Shown here one piece after another: positions 43,401 through 52,052 of a stretch of 64,000 nt of DNA. Under the pieces are notes generated by a model that saw only the letters and a list, made by a program, of their open reading frames with translations, was not told the origin of the DNA and did no database searches. Position numbers and translations under genes: made by a program. This DNA is from Longimonas halophila (GTDB lineage: Bacteria; Bacteroidota; Rhodothermia; Rhodothermales; Salinibacteraceae). The stretch is taken from contig NZ_PDEP01000009.1 of assembly GCF_002554705.1 (NCBI RefSeq), forward strand, positions 62,001 to 126,000. Direction: 5' to 3'. Every line of letters starts with the position of its first letter. Position 1 is the first letter of the stretch.

Positions 43401-45433
43401 CACCCGAGCGATACCACCACAGGCAACCGACCGGCGTTGTTAAACTGCTCGGGTGGGTCGGTCACGATCTCCCAGGTCTGGGCGGCAGAGTGGCCAAAGT
43501 AGTTGAGCCACCCGGCCCCGCGCTGCAGACTGGTCGCGAGCGAGTCTTGAAGCGAGCTGTCGAGGGCATCGTCAACGCGCTTGTAGTAGCGGGTGGTATC
43601 CATCCCCGCCACGTAAAGCGAATCTTCAGTGCCGGTGGCCCATTCGCCCCAGCGATCGGAGTAAAACTGTAGCGACTGCTGCTCGGATGAGTTGGTGCCA
43701 CCCGCCAGCAGCATCATGCGCTGTTGCCACAGGTCGAGCGGGGCGGTTTCGTAGGTTTCGAGCTTGTCGAGGAAGAGCTCGCCCTGTGCATTGGTGCGCA
43801 CCGGGATGCGGCCGACCGCCATAAACTCGCTCCAGTCGCCCGCACCGTCTTGTTGCATGGCAAACCAGCCATCGGACGGCGAATAGCCAAACGACGGGAT
43901 GCTCCAGTCCGGGGTCCGATCTACGATATTGTTAGTGTAAATAGGATGCTGCGCATCCCCCCAGAGGCTCAAGAACTGCGGGGCGGTATTCCATTCGCGC
44001 GTGTGATGGGCAAAGCGGCGCAGTGCGACTGGGCTCGGGCGTCCGTAATCGAACGCATCAAAAATGTCGTGCAGGGGAACGACCACAACGTCATAGCCGC
44101 CCTGTGTGCGTCGATAGTCAGCCATGGCCTGGCCGCTTTCTTCGAGGGCGGGCGGCACCACGAGCACGTAGTCAGCAGCATGCACGTTTGGATTGGTCCA
44201 ATCGGTGCCGGTGTGCGGTCGAAGTTGGGTGGGTGTTTTGTAGCCCGATGCGCCCGCAACCCAGTAGGCGGCCTGGGCCTCCGCGTTGTTAAGCGACAGG
44301 TCGTCATCGCCATTGGTTGTTGCCTTTTGACCGGTATCGGGACTGTACGCAACCGGTGTACCGGTATGACCGGTTAGGGGGAGCGTGTACGACCCGGAGT
44401 TGGGAAGCACCAGGCGCTGCCAGTCTCCCGAGCGGGCACGAAGCGTGCGGGTGTAATCGGCAGCAATCCAGTCGAGGAGTACGTAGTTGGGCGTGCTGGC
44501 CGGAGGCGGGCATCCGCTGTCAAATCCATCGTTGTATGAGGTGATGCGCAGGTCTAAGCCATCGTTGGGGATGCGGTCCGGATCCACAGTGGTCTCAAAC
44601 GTGCGGCGCGACACCCCTTGCCATGATTGCGTACCCAGCGATTCGAACGAAGCGCTGCCGCCTGTGCCCAAGCGCGCCTCTACCTCTACGCGATGGCATG
44701 AGTTGGTCTCCGCATCGAAGCGTAGGCGCAGGTCAAGAGGTGTAGCGGCGTTCTCGTCGCGACGACCAACCGAAAGCGTATGCGTGAAGGTGCGCGGTGC
44801 GGTGTTGTTATGCGAAAAGCGGTGCCAGTAGTAGCCTTCGGATTCGGTGTAGAGCGGGCTCCCATTCTCGTTGGGGCGGCCAAAGTAGTAGCGCGTATCG
44901 CGTTCGGCCCAGGCGGTGTCGCGCAAGGCCGTGGTCGGCGACACGTTATTTGTATTGGCGGATGCATAGCGCCGCCCGTTGTCCGTTTGGTTCCAGGTGA
45001 GCCAGTAGGTGGTCGTGTCAGTGTAAAGGCTCCGGTGGGTACTACTCTGCCAGGTAGGCTCGTCGTTGTAGGCCCAGGTTTCATCGGTGCCGCGGTTGCG
45101 GGTGCCTACGAACACGATTTCGTCGTTCGAGGCAAGGGCGCCAGTGGCAGACACATCGATGGGGACTTCCTGTCCGCGCTCGAAAAGCTGAAGTGTAGCC
45201 GGGTCGATGCTGGACAGTGAGGTGCCATTGGGGAGCGCATTGGCGATCTCGCTTCCAGATACGCGGTAGATGCCGTCTTCAACCACATCAATTTTTACAT
45301 AGGGCGCGCCCTCAACATACCAGGAGGCATCGTAGTCGAGCCCGTTTTGGGCGTAGACATCCGCTGAGCACAGAACGCCAACCAGCCACAACCCAACAAA
45401 CAGCGGACGGAAGCGAAACAAAGACACAGGCAT
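40442..45433 (-). CDS. Gingipain-like C25 cysteine protease with type IX secretion sorting domain (PorU-like)
   Basis: A 1663-aa exported protein. Signal peptide (MPVSLFRFRPLFVGLWLVG..., cleavage near VYAQ). Residues of about 330-800 form a peptidase C25 domain: VLVVPPALEE, WGDAQHPIYTNN, then NYFGHSAAQTWE with the probable catalytic His (near 648) and VVSLGCRTGSFAGG with the catalytic Cys (near 678). Next are CARDB-like repeats (VELRLRNRGLVAHDSATVAL; LSLTTRVVNWGAIAAPETR) and sugar- or FN3-like modules. The last 85 residues (YPYPNPMVEHTQFAYRV, RIYTVSGRLVREL, GVYLYRVRM, GKVVVIR) are the type IX sorting tail. PorU, the sortase of that system, has this layout; a secreted substrate protease is the alternative. 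Confidence 0.82.
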   Translation of the reverse strand: MPVSLFRFRPLFVGLWLVGVLCSADVYAQNGLDYDASWYVEGAPYVKIDVVEDGIYRVSGSEIANALPNGTSLSSIDPATLQLFERGQEVPIDVSATGALASNDEIVFVGTRNRGTDETWAYNDEPTWQSSTHRSLYTDTTTYWLTWNQTDNGRRYASANTNNVSPTTALRDTAWAERDTRYYFGRPNENGSPLYTESEGYYWHRFSHNNTAPRTFTHTLSVGRRDENAATPLDLRLRFDAETNSCHRVEVEARLGTGGSASFESLGTQSWQGVSRRTFETTVDPDRIPNDGLDLRITSYNDGFDSGCPPPASTPNYVLLDWIAADYTRTLRARSGDWQRLVLPNSGSYTLPLTGHTGTPVAYSPDTGQKATTNGDDDLSLNNAEAQAAYWVAGASGYKTPTQLRPHTGTDWTNPNVHAADYVLVVPPALEESGQAMADYRRTQGGYDVVVVPLHDIFDAFDYGRPSPVALRRFAHHTREWNTAPQFLSLWGDAQHPIYTNNIVDRTPDWSIPSFGYSPSDGWFAMQQDGAGDWSEFMAVGRIPVRTNAQGELFLDKLETYETAPLDLWQQRMMLLAGGTNSSEQQSLQFYSDRWGEWATGTEDSLYVAGMDTTRYYKRVDDALDSSLQDSLATSLQRGAGWLNYFGHSAAQTWEIVTDPPEQFNNAGRLPVVVSLGCRTGSFAGGRFEVASAPSLGEQLVVGSLQGDGTPISGSENGGIAHWGTSALGNRIPSARLNDELIDRVFRDTVRVLGSAIQDAKANVADRFGSSNTYRRHLLQYSLLGDPATEIAIAGKPDFHLTADAIRIEPASPTPDDDLTVELRLRNRGLVAHDSATVALEWTRPDGTTTTRERRVPRFAVERYESFTFELDGASIGTNTFTARIDPENAYDEAVESNNTATREQVVFDTNVTLISPIDQHTVSTRTPTMRLNLVRQGDFDAPLPLEVQVDTSTTFDSPALQTHTPTVEGALVEWTPPQPLSDEAVYYWRARIAGESAVTWSESRFVVDTERPASVWSQRGPLWTRTNTDALNYSPDTEQWAFDTFTSNVSIYSERGQGENVYGFVINGSANYVYLAFGFGILVMDGTTGEVRDAQSFPTYDLRDQFVGENGEQEEAIEAMGEFLDNVAQEGDYVFFRTRHLARESGPTIPESVKDLIRNLGTTPSASEPHSTLVDDLSYVDVWAMKAQKGNPDATEEIVTDPSAPPDERNINGYEHDLTFSRAEGALTTQAIGPASSWDALEWTATDDTDAASLQINVRSAADSTLLVSDLEALSDTAPLNAIDADAHPRIFLEATLRNETDRVPPQLRSWHVDYTGVPELILDPTPLTASPDTLQEGADLSLTTRVVNWGAIAAPETRIVYDLNDASNVSTTVAADTVGALAPDATHESTVTVGTRDRSGANTIRAQAQQADPRERIRANNTAARPLTVTTDAGQPSVRVLAEGRELPPNREPLVDLTDPALPYVSTAPSFEILVEDENPYLPLADTSLVDVYLDDNRVPYANPALSFEPATEEQPEARVLYEPDFSGRDSTYTIRVEAEDASGNELAEPYQTHVRVEQDQTIAALYPYPNPMVEHTQFAYRVQGGTPPPRNVRLRIYTVSGRLVRELQDSPNAIGWNQFRWNGRDADGDRVATGVYLYRVRMDTENGTHEGDVGKVVVIR

Positions 45434-45502
45434 GGGACACGAAGGATGACGCAAGGAGAGTCCGTGCAGCGGCAGGCTACTAATGCTCGACGGGGCGCAA
45501 TG

Positions 45503-46693
45503 TCATGATGAGGCCCAGTGCCGCTTCGCATTTTGATACAGATTGATGGTGCGCGTTACAAACGTATCGTAACTGAACCGGTTGTGCAACCGCTTGCGAT
45601 CGGCAGGAGTGGGGCCAAGGGACTGGCCCTGCTGAAGCGCACGAGTCATGCGAAGCAGTGCGCGCTGCAGAGCCGCCATAGAGCGTGGAGGCACCATCTG
45701 GCCCTGCACGTTAGAGAGTACGTACTCGGGGCCGCCGCATCGGGTTGCGAGTACGGCGCACCCACAGGCAAGGGCTTCGACCACGGGGATTCCAAACGTT
45801 TCGTAGTGGCTGGCCAGCACGTAGCCATGGGCCTGTTGAAGCACCTTACGCACGCCCTTCGGAGGCAGCGTCCCATGAAACTGCACCTGCTTACGAAGGC
45901 CCAGATCGCGTGCCAGGGCCTGCAGGCGCGTTCGTTCCGGGCCATCGCCCACCACGTGCAGGCGTACGTCGAGGCCATGCGTTCTAACACCGGCTATCGC
46001 CCGAAGCAAGGGGGCCGTTCCTTTCAGGGGAACCAGGCGTCCTACACTTGCCCACACGACCGGCGGCGGCGCAGGGCGTGCAGCGGGCGGCGAGAAAAAA
46101 GAAAGATCGATCGGGTTTGGAAGGAGGCGAATGGGGCGAGATGTCCCCGTCATGTAGGGGCGTATTGCAGTGCGTAGCGCTGGACTGACAGCCGCCACGG
46201 CATCCGCCTGGTTGAGCGCAGTGCGGGCCCAGTAGCGCTGTTCAGACGTGAGCGCATCCCGCATGAATCCGCTGAAGTGCTCCGTGAGAGCCATCGGGCG
46301 GTTCCACCGGCGGGCCAGATGGGCAGCAGCGGCCCCGGCCCACTGCGCACTAAGCGCGTGAATGACATCAGGGCGTCCGTAAGAGTCGGCATAGCGCTCC
46401 GCCAGGCACAGTGCAGCGCGGATACACAGGGCGTAGCTGCCAGGTGCATTCGAGAGCATGTTCCAGCCGTGCCGACGTAGCACCGGCAGGCCATGCTCAA
46501 GGTGCCAGCGCGTCTGAAAGCGGTGCGTAGCCAGGGCCTCTCTTGACAGACCGCGCAGGCTGTGGTGCTCAGGGTACACAACGCCAATGCGATGCCCCGC
46601 GTCACGAAGTGCGCAGAGCTGCTGATAGAAGTATGCTCCGTTACGTGGCGCATGCGCAGTTGGAAACCAGGATGGAAGGACCAGCACATGCAT
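45503..46693 (-). CDS. GT4-family glycosyltransferase
   Basis: A 396-aa GT-B enzyme. MHVLVLPSWFPTAHAPRNGAY opens the acceptor half. WASVGRLVPLKGTAPLLRAI and LHVVGDGPERTRLQALA start the nucleotide-sugar half, and ASHYETFGIPVVEALACG is the E-x7-E motif of retaining GT4 enzymes. It probably adds a hexose or related sugar to a lipid-linked oligosaccharide. Last gene of the minus-strand sugar run, 24 bp after the dehydratase gene. Donor and acceptor unknown. Confidence 0.85.
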   Translation of the reverse strand: MHVLVLPSWFPTAHAPRNGAYFYQQLCALRDAGHRIGVVYPEHHSLRGLSREALATHRFQTRWHLEHGLPVLRRHGWNMLSNAPGSYALCIRAALCLAERYADSYGRPDVIHALSAQWAGAAAAHLARRWNRPMALTEHFSGFMRDALTSEQRYWARTALNQADAVAAVSPALRTAIRPYMTGTSRPIRLLPNPIDLSFFSPPAARPAPPPVVWASVGRLVPLKGTAPLLRAIAGVRTHGLDVRLHVVGDGPERTRLQALARDLGLRKQVQFHGTLPPKGVRKVLQQAHGYVLASHYETFGIPVVEALACGCAVLATRCGGPEYVLSNVQGQMVPPRSMAALQRALLRMTRALQQGQSLGPTPADRKRLHNRFSYDTFVTRTINLYQNAKRHWASS

Positions 46694-46717
46694 GGTGCGG
46701 GAGCACAGAGCGTTAGG

Positions 46718-48262
46718 TTATGAACGGGTGGGTACCGATGGAGGAGCACTGGGCGTATTCATGATGAGGCGGCGTAGCTGCGAGGCCGACGCGTCTGGGT
46801 GGCGGCACTGCTCTTCAACGTGCTGAATATGCATGTCGAGTTCAGCGCGGCTGTATGGCATGGCACCCTCTACCCCTAAGATAGAGGGATGCGCGGTGTC
46901 AGACGTTGCCTCGCCGGGCATCGCCAGTGCCTCGGTCATCTTCTCGCCCGGACGCCGCCCGGTGTGTTCGATCATCGCGTCGGTGGGCTGATTCGGGTAC
47001 CAGCGCCGTACAAGTTGCTCGGCCAGATCCTGAATACGCACCGGCTCGCCCATCCGGAACAGGTACACCGGGTGCGAGTCGAGCAGCAGCGTGTGCATAA
47101 TCAGGCTGCACGCCTCGGTGGCGCTCATGAAGTAGCGCTCCATATCTGGGTGCGTAACAGGGATCGGCTTGCCCGCAGCCAGGCATCGCTCAAAGCGCGG
47201 AACCACGCTGCCCCGGCTGCCAAAGACGTTGCCAAAACGCACAATGCTGCGTGATACGGGCGACTGAGCAGCCCGCACGTACCACTCGGCCAGCCGCTTG
47301 GTTGCACCAAGTACGCTGGTCGGTTGCACGGCCTTATCGGTAGATACAAACAGAAACTGCCCGGTCTGATGCTCTTCGCAGAGCCGGAGCAGCTGCATGG
47401 TCGCCTGCGTGTTGTTGCCAAAGGCCTCAGCGGGGTGCCGCTCCATCATAGGCACATGCTTGTACGCAGCGGTATGGATTACCACGTCGGGGGTGGTCTG
47501 GCGGAAGATGCGGTGCATGGTTTCGGGCGTGCGCACATCGGCCAGGCGCAGGTCGAGTGCGTTTTCGGGCAGGGTGGGAGCATCCAGCGTATGGCGCAGC
47601 CGGTACAGATTGTACTCGCTCATATCCACGCCGACGAGTCGGAACGGATGCAAGTGTGCTAACTGTGCCATCAGTTCGCTTCCAATGGAGCCCCCGGCAC
47701 CAGTGACGAGCACGGTGCGGTCGGCCAAGGCATTGCGCAGCTCCTGCGTGTTGATGACGGGAGGCTCGCGGTCGACCACATCGTACAGCGTCATCGGTGC
47801 GGGATGTGGAGTAGGCGGGGCAGGCGTGTGCCGATGCTCCCACGCCAAACGCGCTAAGGCCCGGCTTCCCAATACGCCCCCGGTGGCCATGAGGGTATGG
47901 AGCGCCAGTACGCCCCGAGGGAGCATCTGCGTAGGATCCCAGAAGTATGCGAGCGCCGTGGCCACCAGCACCGCCCCCACCATACCTCCGCCCATGCGTA
48001 TGAAGCGATGCAGGTGGATGTCGCGCGCCAACACCTGATAGGCCCCTGTTGCCCACAGGCTTAGCAGCATGGCGCCAAGCGTAACGGCAGCAGGAGACTG
48101 CAGCAGCGTAACTCCCGGTACAGGCTGGCTCATCAGTATGGCGGCCCCCCAGAGACTGAGTGCCACAAGTGTGGTATCCAAAAAGAGCCAGACTACAATA
48201 CCGGCCCTGCGAGGCAGATCTGGAAGGCGATGCAAGCCAAAGTCGAGTCGATCTGTAGGCAC
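46718..48262 (-). CDS. Membrane nucleotide-sugar 4,6-dehydratase/epimerase, PglF/CapD/FlaA1 family
   Basis: A 514-aa protein. About four N-terminal helices (VWLFLDTTLVALSLWGAAIL and on to about 140) precede a Rossmann SDR domain: TVLVTGAGGSIGSELMAQLA, LRLADVRTPET, HTAAYKHVPMMERHP, and FLFVSTDKAVQPTSVLGATKR, which is the family catalytic segment (S-x-x-K type). RFGNVFGSRGSVVPRF and RRPGEKMTEAL follow. PglF and WbpM make UDP-4-keto-6-deoxy-GlcNAc, the first step to bacillosamine. With DegT, NeuD and phosphoglycosyl transferase genes in the same run, this is its likely role. Confidence 0.87.
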   Translation of the reverse strand: MPTDRLDFGLHRLPDLPRRAGIVVWLFLDTTLVALSLWGAAILMSQPVPGVTLLQSPAAVTLGAMLLSLWATGAYQVLARDIHLHRFIRMGGGMVGAVLVATALAYFWDPTQMLPRGVLALHTLMATGGVLGSRALARLAWEHRHTPAPPTPHPAPMTLYDVVDREPPVINTQELRNALADRTVLVTGAGGSIGSELMAQLAHLHPFRLVGVDMSEYNLYRLRHTLDAPTLPENALDLRLADVRTPETMHRIFRQTTPDVVIHTAAYKHVPMMERHPAEAFGNNTQATMQLLRLCEEHQTGQFLFVSTDKAVQPTSVLGATKRLAEWYVRAAQSPVSRSIVRFGNVFGSRGSVVPRFERCLAAGKPIPVTHPDMERYFMSATEACSLIMHTLLLDSHPVYLFRMGEPVRIQDLAEQLVRRWYPNQPTDAMIEHTGRRPGEKMTEALAMPGEATSDTAHPSILGVEGAMPYSRAELDMHIQHVEEQCRHPDASASQLRRLIMNTPSAPPSVPTRS

Positions 48263-48368
48263 GAGCAGAGGGGCAAGTCAACTAATGAACACGACGAGGG
48301 TGGGCAAACGAATCGTTGCCGGTGGGGGCGACACCAGCAACATACAACATAGCACGATGCCTTTCATC

Positions 48369-48406
48369 CTGAATCCATGTCCGACATATTCATGGTATCG
48401 ATTCAG
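48369..48406. repeat. Inverted repeat between GT4 and dehydratase genes
   Basis: CTGAATC at 48369-48375 is inverted as GATTCAG at 48400-48406, with an inner CCATG/CATGG pairing. It stands 8 bp after the upstream GT4 stop codon (minus strand), in a 151-bp gap that is the largest within the sugar run. No T run follows. It could be an operator for an internal promoter or an mRNA-stabilising hairpin. Confidence 0.3.
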
Positions 48407-48413
48407 GGCTCAA

Positions 48414-49601
48414 TCAAACAAGACTTTCAAGAAGCGTCCGGTAACGGGTCATGTGCAGGGCGCGGTCAAAGCGGGTGTGAGCAAGGCGTCGAGCGTTGCG
48501 TTGCCACGATGCCTGGCGTTCAGGGGGGGCATCGATCGCAGCGGCTACACATGAAGCCAGCGCCTCTGAATTTTCGGGGGGCACGTACCATCCGCATCCC
48601 CCCGACTCAACGAGCCGTTTCGTCCATCCCGGATTCGTAACAACCACGGGCGTTCCGGCAGCCAGGCTGTCCATCAGCTTCGACGGGGCATTCGCGCGTA
48701 GCACGGGGCGGTCGATGAATGAGGTAATGGAGAGCGATGCATGCTTGAAGAGCGCCAGCGTATGCGGATACGGCTGTGGCGGCAGCATGCGCACGTTGGG
48801 GAGACGGGCTGCGGCGGCTTCAACAGTGGGTTGGTGGTAGCCGCTCCCCACGAATCCCCACACAATATCGGATCGGTGGCGCAGGCGGCGGGCGGCATCG
48901 AGCAGCGTGGGGATAGCGTTGGCGCGACCCAGCGAGCCCGCATACAGGACGAGGTGCTGCCCAGCGTCCAGCGGACAAAGCTTTTTGGCTTCTTGAAGCG
49001 GTGCCTGCCGCAGCAGCGATAGGTCGGTGCCGTATGGATTGAGGTACACCCGGTCGTGTCCGGCACGGCAGCGCACATGGCGGGCCATGTCGGGCGAGAG
49101 CGCGACGATGTGCGCGGCACTGCGGTAGAGGCGTTGCTCCAGCGCATAGAGCGCGCGCTGCGCCCAGGATGACGGCACTGCCCCCATCTGGATGGGAAAG
49201 TCAGGCCACAGGTCGCGCACCTCGAACACCCACGGCACGCCGTGCCAGCGGGCCAGTACCCCCGCTACCATGGGCACCGAAAGCGGCGTTGACGATGCCA
49301 CAATGAGATCGGGGGGCGATAGCCGAAGTCCGTTCCATCCAGCTCGTACAGCATATTGAGCATAGACCTGCAGACGCTCGCGCGTCGTCATCGCGTTGCG
49401 GTAGGGCACCTGGAGTGTCTTCAGCGACACGCCGCTCGGCACCCACTCAAACTGATGCGTAATGCGGCGCTCTTTTCCAGTCTGCGTCGTGATCACGGTC
49501 ACATCGTGGTGCCCCGCCAGCGCCTGCACCAACGCGTATGGACGGCCCGCAGTGGGGCCGTCGGGCGTGTGGTAGTACTGCAACAGCACCAAAATGTGCA
49601 T
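48414..49601 (-). CDS. GT4-family glycosyltransferase, WbuB/FucNAc-transferase-like
   Basis: A 395-aa GT-B enzyme. MHILVLLQYYHTPDGPTAGR, VTVITTQTG and WVFEVRDLWPDFPIQMGA resemble GT4 enzymes that add acetamido sugars (WbuB-like). HLVLYAGSLGRANAIPTLL begins the donor half; SKLMDSLAAGTPVVV is near the E-x7-E region, where the usual first Glu is not obvious. The ATG at 49601 is placed at the start of the fold; upstream the frame crosses the NeuD-like gene. The end is 29 bp after that gene's stop would predict for a polycistronic run. Confidence 0.83.
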   Translation of the reverse strand: MHILVLLQYYHTPDGPTAGRPYALVQALAGHHDVTVITTQTGKERRITHQFEWVPSGVSLKTLQVPYRNAMTTRERLQVYAQYAVRAGWNGLRLSPPDLIVASSTPLSVPMVAGVLARWHGVPWVFEVRDLWPDFPIQMGAVPSSWAQRALYALEQRLYRSAAHIVALSPDMARHVRCRAGHDRVYLNPYGTDLSLLRQAPLQEAKKLCPLDAGQHLVLYAGSLGRANAIPTLLDAARRLRHRSDIVWGFVGSGYHQPTVEAAAARLPNVRMLPPQPYPHTLALFKHASLSITSFIDRPVLRANAPSKLMDSLAAGTPVVVTNPGWTKRLVESGGCGWYVPPENSEALASCVAAAIDAPPERQASWQRNARRLAHTRFDRALHMTRYRTLLESLV

Positions 49602-49630
49602 GCGGGAGGCGGAGGAAAGCCAGTAAACGA

Positions 49631-50269
49631 CTACGAAACCACGCGCGCCGGAACGCCGACAACTGTGGCGCCCGGCGGAACATCTTTCGTGACCACGGCG
49701 CCTGCTCCTACAGTAGCACCAGCGCCTACGCGGCACTGCGGGAGCACCACGCTTCCGGCGCCAAGCCGGGCAGCCGTTCCAACATGCACGTGCCCCGAGA
49801 TGCGCACGCCTGGATGGAGCGTTGCAAACGGTTCCAGCACGGCATCGTGACCCAGCGTGCACTGCGCATCAACGATGGTGTGCGTTCGTAGCGTAACGTT
49901 CTCCATCAGCACGCTTCCGGCGTACAAAATCGTGCCTTCGGCGACAGAGGCCGTGCGCGGCACATGCACTGACGGGTCCACGAGAACGCCTGCTGGAGCA
50001 CAACCGGGAGGTATCTGCGTAGCAACACGCTGCCGAACGTCACTGTGTCCAACTGCAATGACGTATGCCACCTCCGGGTATGCATCGAGCCAGTCGCATC
50101 CCCCCAGAACGGGAACGGAGCGCACATGTGAGTTGCGGCGGGCCGGATCGTCATCAAGCAGGCCGCGGAGGGTCCACATTGGATCGCTGGATGCCGCATT
50201 GATGCGCTCTACCAGCGCGACCGTCTCGCACCCCAAATCGCCTGCACCAATAATAACAAGCGGGTTCAC
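49631..50269 (-). CDS. NeuD/PglD-family sugar O/N-acyltransferase
   Basis: A 212-aa trimeric left-handed beta-helix enzyme. LVIIGAGDLGCETVALV is the small N-terminal Rossmann-like domain that binds the UDP-sugar. From about residue 95 hexapeptide repeats (ILYAGSVLMENVTL, VRISGHVHVGTAARLGAGSV) build the helix, with the catalytic His in DAQCTLGHDAVLE. PglD acetylates UDP-4-amino-sugar to give UDP-diacetylbacillosamine. It ends 29 bp before the GT4 start and begins 11 bp after the phosphoglycosyl transferase. Confidence 0.87.
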   Translation of the reverse strand: MNPLVIIGAGDLGCETVALVERINAASSDPMWTLRGLLDDDPARRNSHVRSVPVLGGCDWLDAYPEVAYVIAVGHSDVRQRVATQIPPGCAPAGVLVDPSVHVPRTASVAEGTILYAGSVLMENVTLRTHTIVDAQCTLGHDAVLEPFATLHPGVRISGHVHVGTAARLGAGSVVLPQCRVGAGATVGAGAVVTKDVPPGATVVGVPARVVS

Positions 50270-50280
50270 GGGACAAGGTG

Positions 50281-50886
50281 TTACGAGGAAGAAGTAGGCG
50301 ATTGCGCGAACGCGTCGTTAGCACCGGTCGGGCCGTACACCCCCGTCCCGCGCCACAGCACCCGTGGGGTGTGCAGCAGAATCTTCGCATCCACCCAAGG
50401 CGACTGGTGCTTCACATACCAGACGTCCAGCCGGATACGCTCGGGCCACGACAGGGCGTTGCGCCCGTGAATCTGGGCCCAGCCCGTCAGCCCCGGCTTC
50501 ACCTGCAGGCGCGTGCGCTCAAACGCACCATAGCGGCGAACCTGGTTGAGTAGTGTAGGACGCGGGCCGATGACGCCCATGTCGCCGCGCACGATATTCC
50601 ACAGCTGCGGAAGCTCATCCAGCGCCCAGCGTCGCAAGAAGCCGCCGGTGCGGGTGCAGTGCGCGCCGGGTCGCTCCGGATCTTTAGGTCCAAGGCAGAG
50701 CGTGCGAAACTTGTAGATGCGGAAGGGCTGTCCGTTCTTCCCTGCACGCTGCTGTGTAAAGACAACCGGACGCCCGTCAATCAGGGCAATGGCCCCCGCA
50801 ATGAGCGCCAGTAGCGGACTCAACACCACCAGCGCCCCAGCAGCCAGGAGGCGTTCGGCAATCGACTTACAGGTGGCGTAACTCAT
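50281..50886 (-). CDS. Monotopic phosphoglycosyl transferase (PglC/WcaJ-like sugar transferase)
   Basis: A 201-aa membrane enzyme that transfers a sugar-1-phosphate from UDP-sugar to undecaprenyl phosphate, starting glycan assembly. A single re-entrant helix (LLAAGALVVLSPLLALIAGAI) is followed by FTQQRAGKNGQPFRIYKFRT, LRRWALDELPQLWNIVRG (the catalytic Asp-Glu pair) and MGVIGPRPTL, then KPGLTGWAQIHGR. This is the minimal PglC-size form without the WcaJ N-terminal domain. Its ATG overlaps the DegT stop by 4 bp (ATGA). Confidence 0.92.
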   Translation of the reverse strand: MSYATCKSIAERLLAAGALVVLSPLLALIAGAIALIDGRPVVFTQQRAGKNGQPFRIYKFRTLCLGPKDPERPGAHCTRTGGFLRRWALDELPQLWNIVRGDMGVIGPRPTLLNQVRRYGAFERTRLQVKPGLTGWAQIHGRNALSWPERIRLDVWYVKHQSPWVDAKILLHTPRVLWRGTGVYGPTGANDAFAQSPTSSS

Positions 50887-52052
50887 GAGGTGGAAAGCGG
50901 CATTGTGTTGGATTCAGGCGCGCATGTCGGCAGGTGTGTACGTAGCGCATCCACCACACGACGGATCTGCGTTTCGGTGATCTCTGCGAAGAACGGAAGC
51001 GCCAGGGTTCGTGCCGCCACCGATTCGCAGTGCGGAAACGCGCCTTCTCGAAACCCGAAGCGCTCGCGGTAGAGCGGCTGCAGGTGGATGGCCGGGAAGT
51101 AGGGCGCACAGCCGATACCGTCGGCTTGAAGCGCATCACAAAGCGCATCGCGATGCGTGCGCGTCCACGGCGCGGGCAGTTCGATGACGTACACGAACCA
51201 GCTGCGTTTGGCGTTCGCCAGGGTCTGAGAGGGACGTCGGAGCGTGTTGGAAAGAGGAGCCAGCGCTTCGTGGTAGCGGGTGGATGCGCAGGCACGTGCC
51301 TTCAGGATATCATCGAGGCGGTCGAGTTGGGCCGCGCCCAGGGCGGCATTCAGTTCGCTGAGGCGATAGTTGTAGCCCAGGCGCACGTGGCGCATCTGTC
51401 CCCGCGTAGCGCGCCCTTGATTGCGGAGCGAGCGGCAGGTTTCGGCCAGTGCGGCATCGTTGGTGGTGATGCAGCCGCCCTCGCCGGTGGTAATCTGCTT
51501 ATTCGGGTAGAAGCCAAAGCCTGCGGCATCCCCCCAGGCCCCGATCGGCGTGCCGCCAATGGATGCGCCCAGCGCCTCGCACGAGTCGGCGATTAACGCC
51601 AGGTTGTGCGCATCAGCAATTTCGCGTAGGCGGGGCCACGGCGCCGGGCGTCCGAACACGTCGACTGCGAGGATGGCGCAGGTGTCGGGCGTGATGGCTG
51701 CTTCTATGCGTGCCGGATCGATGTTGTAGGTGGCGGGGTCGATGTCGACAAACTGCGGGGTAAGTCCCTCATACACCAGCACGTTTGCCGAGGCCACAAA
51801 GCTATATGGCGTGGTGATGACCGTGCCGCTTTCGGGCAGGTTGAGCGCCCGTACAATGCAATGCAACGCAGCAGTACCGCTGCTTACGCCCACAGCATGA
51901 TCTACGCCGCAATGCTCCGCCATTTTGGCTTCGAAGCGCTCCAGCGCAGGCCCCATCGATAAGCGTGTAGACTGCATGACGGATGCCACGGCCTCGCGCT
52001 CGTGCGCGGTGATGCTGGGCTGCGAGAGCGGAATGGGAGCAGGCGCGGACAT
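50883..52052 (-). CDS. DegT/DnrJ/EryC1/StrS-family PLP aminotransferase (PglE-like)
   Basis: A 389-aa PLP enzyme that transfers an amino group to a keto sugar nucleotide. GVSSGTAALHCIVRAL binds the PLP phosphate, ALIADSCEALGASIGG holds the Asp that contacts the pyridine N, and GFGFYPNKQITTGEGG carries the internal-aldimine Lys. YNYRLSELNAALGAAQLDRLD follows. Next to dehydratase, acyltransferase and phosphoglycosyl transferase genes, it fits the PglE step to bacillosamine. The ATG at 52052 begins the fold. First gene of the minus-strand sugar run. Confidence 0.9.
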   Translation of the reverse strand: MSAPAPIPLSQPSITAHEREAVASVMQSTRLSMGPALERFEAKMAEHCGVDHAVGVSSGTAALHCIVRALNLPESGTVITTPYSFVASANVLVYEGLTPQFVDIDPATYNIDPARIEAAITPDTCAILAVDVFGRPAPWPRLREIADAHNLALIADSCEALGASIGGTPIGAWGDAAGFGFYPNKQITTGEGGCITTNDAALAETCRSLRNQGRATRGQMRHVRLGYNYRLSELNAALGAAQLDRLDDILKARACASTRYHEALAPLSNTLRRPSQTLANAKRSWFVYVIELPAPWTRTHRDALCDALQADGIGCAPYFPAIHLQPLYRERFGFREGAFPHCESVAARTLALPFFAEITETQIRRVVDALRTHLPTCAPESNTMPLSTS

